NCBI RefSeq assembly: GCF_001653235.2
Contig: NC_035791.1
Location: forward strand, 6,138,001-6,202,000
DNA length: 64,000 bases
Reading direction: 5' to 3'
From: Pochonia chlamydosporia 170
Lineage: Eukaryota; Ascomycota; Sordariomycetes; Hypocreales; Clavicipitaceae
The position numbers and the translations under genes are program-made. Shown one piece after another: positions 1-9,586 of this stretch. How positions within the stretch are numbered: the first letter of the stretch is position 1; each line of letters starts with the position of its first letter. Below the pieces are notes generated by a model. It was not told the origin of the DNA, ran no database searches, and saw only the letters and a list, made by a program, of their open reading frames with translations.

Positions 1-813
1 AAAGGCAGAAGTGGCCCAGAAGTGAAGCTGGCCGACCACGTTGCGCAAAACCACAGCCCCCTCCCCCCGCATGGGCTTATCCCACCAGACTTCCTCAAAT
101 ATCTTTCTACCGATTGATTTATGCAGATCCATCATCTGATCCTACAGCTTCTCGTTTCTATCCTGTTTATACAGTAACACGCCCATCATTACTACTTTCT
201 ATCGACAACAACCTGACAATAGCATCACAGCCGCAGCCGGTTCCGCTTCCGCAGGGATTCAAGGGGTTCGCCTCCACACACTGACGATCTGACCCCACAG
301 GGCGGTGCAAGGTCCAAGCCATCTTCTGGCCAGAGAGAACAGCAGGTATCAAATTCTGGGATAAATGAGACGATTCCTTCACTTCAGGAGACAAGTATTC
401 TGCTGTAAAATCCATCGAGACGAAAATTGGCCGCGCTCGACTCTCTGCGGCTCTGCGAATGAGTCACCAAGAAACTCGCTAACCCATGCAGGTAACCCCT
501 TTTCGATATCGCCGATGAGCATTTCGAAACCAAACAGACTATTGTTGGTCCAACCATCCAATCTATCGACACGATTTCAGGCACCACAACGTCCCCACTT
601 CATGCGTTATTGAAGGCTCCATGCCGGACGGCCGTCTGTTGCAAAGAGATCCGGTCGACTAGCGTGGTGCCTTTCTGACTGCACAAGCCAGTCAGCCTCA
701 TCCTGGTCCAGACAATTGTTTAAGACCCACGGCATCCCATCTGTTCTCGGCTGCAACACTTCCAGTTCCTCGATATTCGAGGGCTTCTGTGCCGTTTTCT
801 TTCATCTTCAATC
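1..813. other. 5' flank of the first gene, no gene seen
   Basis: Short open frames occur on both strands, but none resembles a known protein and they overlap one another. The stretch nearest position 814 probably holds the promoter and 5' UTR of the transglutaminase-fold gene. Confidence 0.5.
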
Positions 814-2958
814 ATGGCAGACACAGAGGAGCCTCGATTCAACACTCTCGCCGAGAGGATTGCTGCCCTCAACAAGCAGAAGAACTTCAATGGCAATGGC
901 TCTGCAGAGCCACCACGCAAGCGGCCCCCACCACCAGCACCTCCAGTTCGACCAACAAATCCGAAAAGAAGCGAAACTGCTCCAGTGCCTGCAAATACGG
1001 CCAGCGAATCCCCTCAACCGTCAGTCCCTACAAGGCCAGTAAGAGGAAATGGACCTCCTCCACTACCTCGACGAGATACCCAGACGTCAATCGCCAGCAA
1101 TGAATCCTCAGCGACCAAAGTCGCATCCCTTCCCCCTCCATTGCCAGGAAGAGCAGCAACCTCTCAGACTCCTCCTGCCTTGCCTCGACGGACTTCAACG
1201 CAGTCAAATACATATCTTTCCACGCGCCGGAACTCGGGCTCTTCCGAGATTTCGCAACATTCAACTCTATCAACGTCGTCATTAGGGCGAACGACATCAT
1301 CAAACACAAGCTACACATCCAATGGAAGCGCAACACGAAAGATGATGGCGCCTGCTACTTGCGATCCGGCAAATTTGCCTCCTCTCCCTCCGTCGAAACG
1401 TGAGCTAGAAGCCAAGGCTAAGGAGGCCGCGGCTCAAGAATTCGCAATCAAGGACGCAGCCGCAAAAGACTACAGAGTCAAGCAAGCCGCCAAAGCCCAG
1501 GAAGCCCGAGCTGAGAGTTACACGCCATCTCCAGTACAGCCTGCTCGACCAAGTTTACCACCACGGCTTCCATCAAGACCCGCCAAGCCTCCTACTCCAG
1601 CGTCAGCTCAATCAATTCCTGCCTCAGACGCCGAGGCTGAAGAAGTTAAGCCAGCTCCCCGCAAACTTCCATTCGGCACCATCAAGGGATTCTCTACGGG
1701 GCAAGCAGCGAAAGCGCCGACGCTGCCAAACCAGCGACCACAAATTCCTTCCAGACCATCTGCCGATTCCGAGGTCAACGGGAACGATACGCCGCCTCCG
1801 GTGCCGCTGTCTTCGAGGCCCTCAGCGGCGCAGATCCAAGCTGCGTCAGCCCGGGCTACAACTGCCACAACAAACGGTGAGAACAAGGCCAACAGCACCA
1901 TTGGATGCTGGGTGTGCCGAGATTGGAGTGGTCCAGACACCGTGGCAGCACAGTTTCCACGGCAATCCCTACCTCGTAATGATCCCGTCGGCCATCTTGC
2001 TCGAGGTTTGTGCGATCCATTTCCATCGTATGACGACAAGGCAAGAGCCATTTTTACATGGTGTCATCACAACATATCCTACGATACTGTATCCTTCTTT
2101 GGCAACAATGTGAGGCACATGTCTGTCGAAGACACTATCTTCAGCGGCTTAGCAGTGTGTCAAGGCTACGCAGAGGCATTCAAAGCCGTTGCCAACAGAG
2201 CAGGGCTGGAGTGCGTGGTTGTTGGTGGACATGGGAAGGGCTTTGGCTATGCGCCTTTGAAGAAGGGCGAGCGCCCACCGCCAGCAAAGCCCGACGGACA
2301 CGCTTGGAATGCTGTCCGAGTAGATGGTGGTTTCTGGAAGCTTATCGATGCCTGTTGGGGAGCCGGGCACATATGCGAAGCTGCAAGCTTGTACAAGAAG
2401 GAGTTCTCTCCTCGCGAGTTTACTTTGACTAATGAAAAATTTGGTCTCCGACACTTTCCCCAGGACTCCCGCCTTCAATACAGGGGTGACGGGCGCACAA
2501 TATCCTGGGAAGAGTACTACACTGGAGGGATGGATGGCGAGCCACACCAATGGTATGGCACCGGGAATAACGAGGGCATTGCGGAGGATTCGGTGGAGCC
2601 CAAGGCTCGTGACATTTCTGTGTACAGCGGCCAAATCGTTCGTTTCCAATTCTCCCACGTTTGCGAGCACTGGACCTCAGAGAAGGCTGGGCTGGGTAAG
2701 CCTGCCCTGTTCCTGCTCAGTATCCATGGAGTTGATGGACGGAAAGATGAGACCATCCCGATTGAGACCAACGGCTACTGGAACTGGGTGGATGTCAATG
2801 CCCGAGACCTGGGAGCGCCGGGTCAAACTGTGGAAATTCTCAAACTCGAGACGATGGACAACAGGGATGCTCGGGGCGTCACGGCACAAGAGTTTCAATC
2901 GAAGAAGGGCAGAGTAGGGATGTCGTGGTCCTACATTGCCAAGTGGAATTTGGTATAA
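814..2958 (+). CDS. Transglutaminase-like domain protein, Cyk3-related
   Basis: A single-exon gene of 714 aa beginning at an ATG (MADTEEPRF). The first ~390 residues are low complexity, rich in Pro, Ser and Ala, with several SH3-ligand-like motifs (PPPLPR, PALPRR, LPPRLPSRP). A transglutaminase-like core follows, with its triad visible as Cys449 (AVCQGYA), His496 (DGHAWNAV) and Asp512 (KLIDACW). Yeast Cyk3, which acts in cytokinesis at the septum, has this fold plus an N-terminal SH3 domain. No SH3 domain is visible here, so this protein may be a ligand of SH3 proteins. The triad is intact, so an active thiol enzyme is possible, although cytokinesis members are usually thought to be non-catalytic. 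It is convergent with the MFS gene. The domain is certain; the cellular role is inferred. Confidence 0.88.
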   Translation: MADTEEPRFNTLAERIAALNKQKNFNGNGSAEPPRKRPPPPAPPVRPTNPKRSETAPVPANTASESPQPSVPTRPVRGNGPPPLPRRDTQTSIASNESSATKVASLPPPLPGRAATSQTPPALPRRTSTQSNTYLSTRRNSGSSEISQHSTLSTSSLGRTTSSNTSYTSNGSATRKMMAPATCDPANLPPLPPSKRELEAKAKEAAAQEFAIKDAAAKDYRVKQAAKAQEARAESYTPSPVQPARPSLPPRLPSRPAKPPTPASAQSIPASDAEAEEVKPAPRKLPFGTIKGFSTGQAAKAPTLPNQRPQIPSRPSADSEVNGNDTPPPVPLSSRPSAAQIQAASARATTATTNGENKANSTIGCWVCRDWSGPDTVAAQFPRQSLPRNDPVGHLARGLCDPFPSYDDKARAIFTWCHHNISYDTVSFFGNNVRHMSVEDTIFSGLAVCQGYAEAFKAVANRAGLECVVVGGHGKGFGYAPLKKGERPPPAKPDGHAWNAVRVDGGFWKLIDACWGAGHICEAASLYKKEFSPREFTLTNEKFGLRHFPQDSRLQYRGDGRTISWEEYYTGGMDGEPHQWYGTGNNEGIAEDSVEPKARDISVYSGQIVRFQFSHVCEHWTSEKAGLGKPALFLLSIHGVDGRKDETIPIETNGYWNWVDVNARDLGAPGQTVEILKLETMDNRDARGVTAQEFQSKKGRVGMSWSYIAKWNLV

Positions 2959-3324
2959 TGAGTTATGAACAATTTTACGACGGTCAGCAAACGGTTATTG
3001 GGATTGGGGCAGTATACATACACTTGCTCGCATGGCGTTTGGGGTCCTAAGATGATAGCATTAATACACCTGGGTCCTTGAGTTGGTACAAGATGTGGCG
3101 GGGCTTGATACGACGGCTGGGAGAGGATGTTTCATGCCCATGGTATGCGTCTGATGTAGACTGAATAAAATGACTGCTCTGATATTCAAATTCTTATATT
3201 CCAAATGCAACGCTATGATCTGAATTAGGCGGTACACAAACTCTGACGGGGGAGTAAGTTCAAAGCTTCCTTGCATTCTATGTACCACATGCATAACGAA
3301 GGACTCACTTTTAGGCTCTCAACA
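2959..3324. other. Convergent 3' intergenic region
   Basis: About 370 bp between two converging genes. It is AT-richer than the flanks, as expected for 3' UTRs and poly(A) sites. No gene is seen. Confidence 0.5.
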
Positions 3325-5134
3325 TTACAAATTCAGGGGGAATCGCCTTCTCATCCGCCCACCATATCTATATATCAACGCCGGGATCGGAATCAAGGCT
3401 ATCGAAATGAACCCCAACACCGAGGCACCCCAGCCAACTCCCAGACTCCTAAACATCTGTGGTCCAGCCAGCGGCAAGAAAGCACCAACCGTACTTCTCA
3501 ACACCGAAAACGCAGCGAGTCCCGATGCAGCATACTGCGGATACGCGTCCACAATGTACGCCTGGATGGGCAGCCAAACACCAATAATACCAAAGCCAAA
3601 CGGAACCAGACCAATAATGGGAACGATCCAGTGTGCTGCCTTGTCAGCAGACCACCCGAACCAGAAGAATGTAACAGGCATAGCGAGCGCAAACCAGATA
3701 CAATCCGGGAGCCGCATCTCCGGCTCGTACACCCCATTATTGGCCTTTGTCATTCGCACGACCGTCTTGTCGGAGAGCGTGTAAAAGAGACCCAGGCCGA
3801 ACATGTACCCTACCAGCAGGGAGAGATAGACCAACCCCGTGATGCCAATGGAAAAGTGGTACGTATCCTGGAAGACGGGCGGGATGGTATTGAAGAGGAG
3901 ATAGAGACAGCCATACGCAAAGGCTATATACAGCGAAACGCTAAAGATGATTGCCGAAGTAAAGAGCATTTTGAACGGGCGAACAAGTCCATTCATCAGA
4001 ATCTGGTTCTTCGTCAATGGCGGAGCATCTGGATTGAAGTAGCAGCTCTGTAACTCTGGACGATTCAACTCGACTCGCAGCTTTCGAACCTTGCGCTCAA
4101 TAAGAACCTGGTGATTCGTCTCACGGTTGATAAACACCATGGCAATAACTGTGCTCGTCGCCGGGATGAAGGATATCCAATTCACCCACCGCCACCCAAT
4201 GGTCTGCGAGACAAACGCTCCCACAAGAGGCCCCAACGTCGGGCCAAACATCGGTCCCAGCATCCATATCGTCATCGCACGACCTCGCTCACTCACAGGA
4301 AACATATCCGCGATCAAAGCACCACCGATAGTCGTACACGCCGACCCGCCAATACCACACATGAACCGAAAAAAGATGAGCAGGTCCAGCGACGGGGCGA
4401 GCGCACACCCAATCAGCCACACGCAGAAAAAGGCATTTGCAGAAATGAGGATAACATTGCGGCCGTAGATCTCAGACAGCGGCGACAGAAACAGCGGGCC
4501 AACGGCGTAGCCAAGCACGAAGATGGACACCGGCATAGATCCCTTGGTGATGTCCGTCTCGTGGTATTCTTTTTCTAAGGATCCCAGTGCCGGTGCGAGA
4601 ATGGACGACGCAAACGGCGACATGAACGTGATGATGGAGAGGAGCGCCACGAGCAGCCATTTTCGAAAGGGCGAAAAGTTGAGTGGCATTTCGGGGTCCG
4701 TCTGGCTGTCCCATCCTATGATGCCTTTTGAGAGATCGGTGGTGGGGAGGATGGGCGGAGGGAGTTTCTCGCGGGTTTTGCGTTTGGAGAGTTTGCTGAT
4801 GATGCTGTGCGACTTGTTGCTCGTGGTGGATTTGTGTGTTGGGATTTTGGTAATGGCCGTGGCCTGTGTTGGTTAGTTTCATGTGAATTGTTTAGTTTGG
4901 GACGCTTGAAGGTGCAATTTGTAAGTCAGTACAAAGGGTGTTTATACGTACTGCTTCGATATCTGCGTCGTTTTGGTCCGGTGGTGCAACTTCTGTTTCT
5001 TTAGACGGAGCTCCCGACTCTTTTGCATCCGGGTGAGCATCCTCCGTCACAGTTGAGGAGGAGTCATCTCGGGCTCCGGATCCCATGTATTCCTTCTCTT
5101 CTGCACCGGACACAGGCTTCGTTTCTTGAGCCAT
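3325..5134 (-). CDS. MFS transporter, DHA1 drug:H+ antiporter type
   Basis: Two exons on the minus strand: 5134-4952 and 4863-3325, with an 88-bp intron (GTACGT...CTAAC...ACAG). The product is 573 aa. The start is the ATG of MAQETKP; the frame extends further only through a GTG. The N-terminal ~110 residues are polar and cytoplasmic, ending in a segment like the family's WD...DPENPLNW (here GWDSQTDPEMPLNF). About twelve membrane segments follow. A motif-C-like stretch (MLGPMFGPTLGPLVGAF) sits in the fifth segment, and a central loop separates the two halves. Members of this family (Flu1/Tpo relatives) export drugs, polyamines or fungal metabolites at the plasma membrane. The substrate cannot be read from sequence. 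It stands ~35 kb from the NRPS, so it is probably not part of that cluster. Confidence 0.92.
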
Positions 5135-7270
5135 CGTCACTGCACTAACCACACAATGGATCGTTCCAGGTGTAAGAAGTCACAGTTTATTCAACATTTC
5201 CAGAAACAAACACCCCTCCCAGACCGGTGCCGTGGCTCGCACAACATATTAATGCACGGCAGGGACCATGTCCGCGGGCTGTATCTAGTCCGGATGACAA
5301 TTTCGGGGGATCAGCACTACGCCCTGCCGCGAGCAACGAGCAACGCTGCCGGCCGGACATACTTGTCTAGCGGATTTATCCAAATTGGGGGTGGTTAACT
5401 CCGGCCGCGAGAGTGCACTTCCCTTTATGCATTGGACTGTTTCAACTAGTCAGTTTCTGGTTACGAGTCGTTGGTCGGCGTTTCTCGTTCTTGTATTTGA
5501 TTGAGTGGTCGTGTCACTTTTCGTGTTGGGGGAATGACACGACTGTTGGTTAATTGGTAATATCCATTGGTTTACAATCGCGTGGGACAGACTTATGACT
5601 CTGGGGAAGATTATGTACGATTAGTATCAAGATGTGTGTGAACGGCTGAGTGACATCAAGTGACGGAAAAGTCGCGACACTGAGGATGTACTACGAGCCG
5701 AGTACGGAGTACATTCCGAGCAATTCTCAGGCTCTTCTGAAAACCATCCGGGCGTCAGCTTCATCCAACTGCTTGTTACGCTTATTTTCCGAATCCAAGC
5801 CCGCCAATCCACTGGTAAGACGCAAGGACGGCAAAGGCAGCTTCCGTCTTGGCTACAGGGCCTCATCACATTGTTTCTCGGCCGAAAGCCAGAAATTTGT
5901 CGGCCGTGACACCAAGTTTTGAGACATCAACTTACTGGTAGTCCATTGGAAGTTGCAAACATGTCAAGTGAATTCAGCGACATTTCCCATCCGCGTATTA
6001 TAAATTGAGCTTCCCCGCGTCAATCGGCATCAGCACTAGAAAGTCTGAAGCAGCCAATGCAGCAAGGAGACAAGAGAGCGTTGGTGCAAAAGTCCGCGGA
6101 CAATCCGGCGGGGAATCCCTGAGGCTTGCTCATCAACGCTTATGATCAGGTTGGACAGGGATTGCAAGTAGCGAAGTTGTCGGAAATATTCCATTGAGAT
6201 GCAGATTCCAAATAGACATACAATTTGCATTTGTAGGTGCAGAGTGAGTACAACTGCCGCCGAGGACGACTCACACTGTATAATGAGAGGATAGTTCCAT
6301 GTTCACCATGACCTCCGCAGTAGTGCTAGCTGCGGGCAAGTCGTGTTCAAGCATGTCTTACAGTTCTTTGCTCATTTTAGTCTTTCGTCTAATAAGCCAG
6401 TTGAAACTCGACCTTTCAGAAAAGAGGATAAACAACTCTTAGAGGCCACGAGTTCGCTAAGAGGAAGCTGGTGTAAGCTAATTGGTTGCTAAACAGCTCG
6501 TCCGAGACAGTTTCGGCCAAAAATGGACCAAAATGGACCGGAGATTAATGACCAAACAGGCTATTTGATGGGATTAGCCTGGCGTCTGGAACAAAAGATA
6601 TTTCGGCTTAACATTAACAGATGACATAACCCAGAAGAAGGGACTGACACCCAGATACTTCAGTCAAACAAACGCTCATTACCTCCTGAGTCGAGGACCA
6701 ACATGCGCCGAAGAAGTAACATGTAGATTGTTTCTGTGTGAGATTTTAGGCGAGATATTAATATGTGCACAGCCATAACAATCGTCACGCACGTCGCTAA
6801 AACGCGATATGCTTCACATCATCGCATAAGAGTCAATGTCAAACGTCAAAAAATCCAGACTTAATTACCCAGAATTAGATCGTCAATAAACCCACGCTAA
6901 CCCCTGTCAAGACACGTGCAGCCACACCCGCGTTAATTAGCCCACCGCCACCAAACCTGCGCCAACCTGCCAGCTGCCAAAGCCACCGTGGCAGCTGCAT
7001 CATCATCTTCATCATTTGCAACTTTGTCACAGCCGCATGGGCAAACTCTGCGCCAGTCACTCATTTACCTTTGATTCATCCAACTCTAACTTAGTCTCCT
7101 TCTTTCAATCGCATATAATTCTGTAACAACATTATTTCTTTGTCTTCCGTCCTTCTACGCACCCCCAGCAACCACTCCCGACACAAACAATTGTGATGCG
7201 GTAACTCAACACCATCGACCATCCATCCGTCCCAAATCAATATTCTCGCTCGCAGCCTCCATCGCCCAAC
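5135..7270. other. Gene-free divergent intergenic region (2.1 kb)
   Basis: This lies between the divergent MFS and ALG7 genes and contains only short, unsupported open frames. There is a short direct repeat (AAAATGGACC twice, near 6520-6540) and a GTACGGAGTA motif at ~5702. The 150 bp before ALG7 is rich in C and T, like fungal core promoters. Confidence 0.5.
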
Positions 7271-8686
7271 ATGCGCGCATCATCGCCCCCTACATCACCA
7301 ACATCCCTCTCCCGCCGCGAGACCCTCACCCTCCTCATCCTCTCCGGCGCCTCGCTCTCCATCCTCCTCAACACCTTCCAAGGCGATGGCGAGCCCCTCA
7401 TCGCGTCGCTCGCCCTCTCCATCCTCGCCTTCAGTCTCTGCTACGCCATGATCCGCTGGCTTGGCCCGACTTTTATGCGCGCAGGATTCCGCGGCCGCGA
7501 TCTCTGCAAGACCACGCACGTCGAAATCCCCGAATGCATGGGCGCCGTCTGCGCCGCCGTCTACCTCCTCACCGTCATCGTCTTCATCCCCTTCCCCTTC
7601 TACAAGGATATTGTGGCCGCGACCTCTGGCGGCGGCAATCGCGACGTTGTGCTCGAGCAGGAACACTTCGACGAGGGTCGTTTCCTGCACCGGTTCCCTC
7701 ACAATAAACTTGCCTCCTACCTCGGCGCCATTATATCCCTCCAGACCATCGCCATGCTTGGAATCGGCGACGACCTCTTCGACATTCGATGGCGACACAA
7801 GTGGTGGATTCCAGGACTAGCAAGCATCCCCCTGCTGGTGGTGTACTTTGTCGACTTCAACGTCACGTCCATCGTCATCCCCGTTCAGCTTCAGCCCTAT
7901 CTCGGCGAGCTCTTCGACCTCGGCCCCCTATACTACGTCTACATGGCCTGCATAGCCATGTTCTGCCCCCAAAGCATCAACATGCTCGCCGGCATAAACG
8001 GCATCGAAGTATCCCAATGCCTCGTCATCGCCGTCCTCATCGCCTTCAACGACTGTCTGTACCTGTTCACGCCGTACCCCCATCCCGCCACCGACTCGCA
8101 CCTCTTCTCGCTATACTTCCTCCTGCCCTGGATAGGCGTGTCCGCCGCCCTCCTCTACCACAACTGGTACCCTGCCAAAGTCTTCGTCGGCGACACGTAC
8201 TGCTACTTTTCAGGAATGGTCTTCGCCGTCGTCGGTATACAGGGCCACTTCTCCAAAACCCTAGGTCTCCTCCTGGTACCCCAGTTCTTCAACTTTGCCT
8301 ACTCGGTGCCCCAAGTTTTTGGATTGATTCCCTGTCCGCGCCACCGTCTCCCCAAATTCAACGCCCGAACCGGCCTCGTCGAACCATCCGTCACACCATG
8401 GAGCCCCGACCGCCAACCGCACCCGCTCGTAGCCCAGGGCCTACACATCCTAGGCAAGCTGCGACTGCTGAAAGTAACGACCGACGAAAAGGGCAACTTT
8501 GTCGAGACCAGCAATTTTACCCTGTTAAATCTGTGGCTGGTGTGGAGAGGGCCCCTCAGAGAAGATAGACTGGCCACTGAAATTACGCTGTTGCAGCTCT
8601 TTGTCGGGCTGTTTGGCTTGTTTGTCAGACACAAGTTGGCTCTGTTGGTCTTTAAGGAAGATAACTGGGGTACTACGGCCTATTAG
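7271..8686 (+). CDS. ALG7: UDP-GlcNAc:dolichyl-phosphate GlcNAc-1-P transferase
   Basis: A single-exon gene of 471 aa. The enzyme makes dolichyl-PP-GlcNAc from UDP-GlcNAc and dolichyl phosphate, the first step of N-glycan precursor synthesis at the ER membrane and the target of tunicamycin. About ten hydrophobic segments run along the protein. Family motifs are intact: the Asp-rich GIGDDLFDIRWRHK, the NMLAGINGIE motif that closes the nucleotide site, and PAKVFVGDTYCYFSGM. The C-terminal LALLVFKEDNW tail is also family-like. Codons end strongly in C, which suggests high expression and contrasts with the genes right of 33 kb. The length agrees with fungal homologues (about 450-480 aa). It should be essential. 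Confidence 0.96.
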   Translation: MRASSPPTSPTSLSRRETLTLLILSGASLSILLNTFQGDGEPLIASLALSILAFSLCYAMIRWLGPTFMRAGFRGRDLCKTTHVEIPECMGAVCAAVYLLTVIVFIPFPFYKDIVAATSGGGNRDVVLEQEHFDEGRFLHRFPHNKLASYLGAIISLQTIAMLGIGDDLFDIRWRHKWWIPGLASIPLLVVYFVDFNVTSIVIPVQLQPYLGELFDLGPLYYVYMACIAMFCPQSINMLAGINGIEVSQCLVIAVLIAFNDCLYLFTPYPHPATDSHLFSLYFLLPWIGVSAALLYHNWYPAKVFVGDTYCYFSGMVFAVVGIQGHFSKTLGLLLVPQFFNFAYSVPQVFGLIPCPRHRLPKFNARTGLVEPSVTPWSPDRQPHPLVAQGLHILGKLRLLKVTTDEKGNFVETSNFTLLNLWLVWRGPLREDRLATEITLLQLFVGLFGLFVRHKLALLVFKEDNWGTTAY

Positions 8687-9586
8687 ACCTGTGATACGAA
8701 ATTTGGTACTGAAAGTAGATGAGACGCGATAAAGAGCATATGAGAGCCATTGTATATAGCCAGACTATGTACCTGAATTGATACCCTTGGTGTACATTAT
8801 TCATATCTAACACATATATGCCTCACACTAGTTCGAATTGCAACGTCAACGAACATATCTCACCAATACATGCTGCCAATTCACATGTCATAAACCCAGT
8901 CAGTCAGTACAGCACAGATTATTAAGACCCAAATGTCATCATATAGGAGAGGTTGGATGCTCTCATCCACAAATCCATTCATCTTCTCAACTAGTATCAG
9001 ACGTACCAAGTCCTTCCTATCCGCAAGCAGACATTGCCAGTCCGCACTGTGAACCATACAAATACACGAAGTAGAAAAAGGGATATTATCAAAAAAGGAA
9101 TCGACAAGCCAGTCATGTGTGAGTTGCCCCCAAATAAATAAATAAAAAACGCCCCTTCTCTTGAAAAGAAATAGCCTGCGTTCCTTTCGCACATTGCCAT
9201 CTGTACAGCATGACAAAACTGCATGAACGCGGCATTTCTTGGACCATTCCGAGTTACCACTCCCGTAAACCTAATTTCCCCCTTTGTCCAATTCAACGCC
9301 GGATTTCATTCCTTGTCTCGTCCCCTATAACGCCGTGGTCGATAACGAAAATCCCTGTCTGTGTTTCCCGTCCCCAAAATTGCAAAACAAAATAAGCTTT
9401 TGTAATCGCCAAAATACTCCAGGGTTTTGACGCGCCCCAACGATTCTTTCCTCCGCAACTTGGGTGACCCAAGTTCCAGCATCATGGACAATGCTCTTCT
9501 ATGGCCGGCCATCTGCCAGGTCAGACAGTGAATTCCACATCGAACGGTACTCAACAAATATACATCATACACATCCTATACATAAA
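8687..9586. other. Convergent 3' intergenic region (0.9 kb)
   Basis: An AT-rich spacer between the 3' ends of ALG7 and the SET3-like gene. Open frames here are short and unconvincing; it likely holds two 3' UTRs. Confidence 0.5.

Noticed and set aside
3271..4053. Plus-strand frame of 260 codons
   Set aside because: It lies antisense to the clear MFS transporter, is rich in Arg/His/Gln/Asn and shows no domain; it is a shadow of the real gene.
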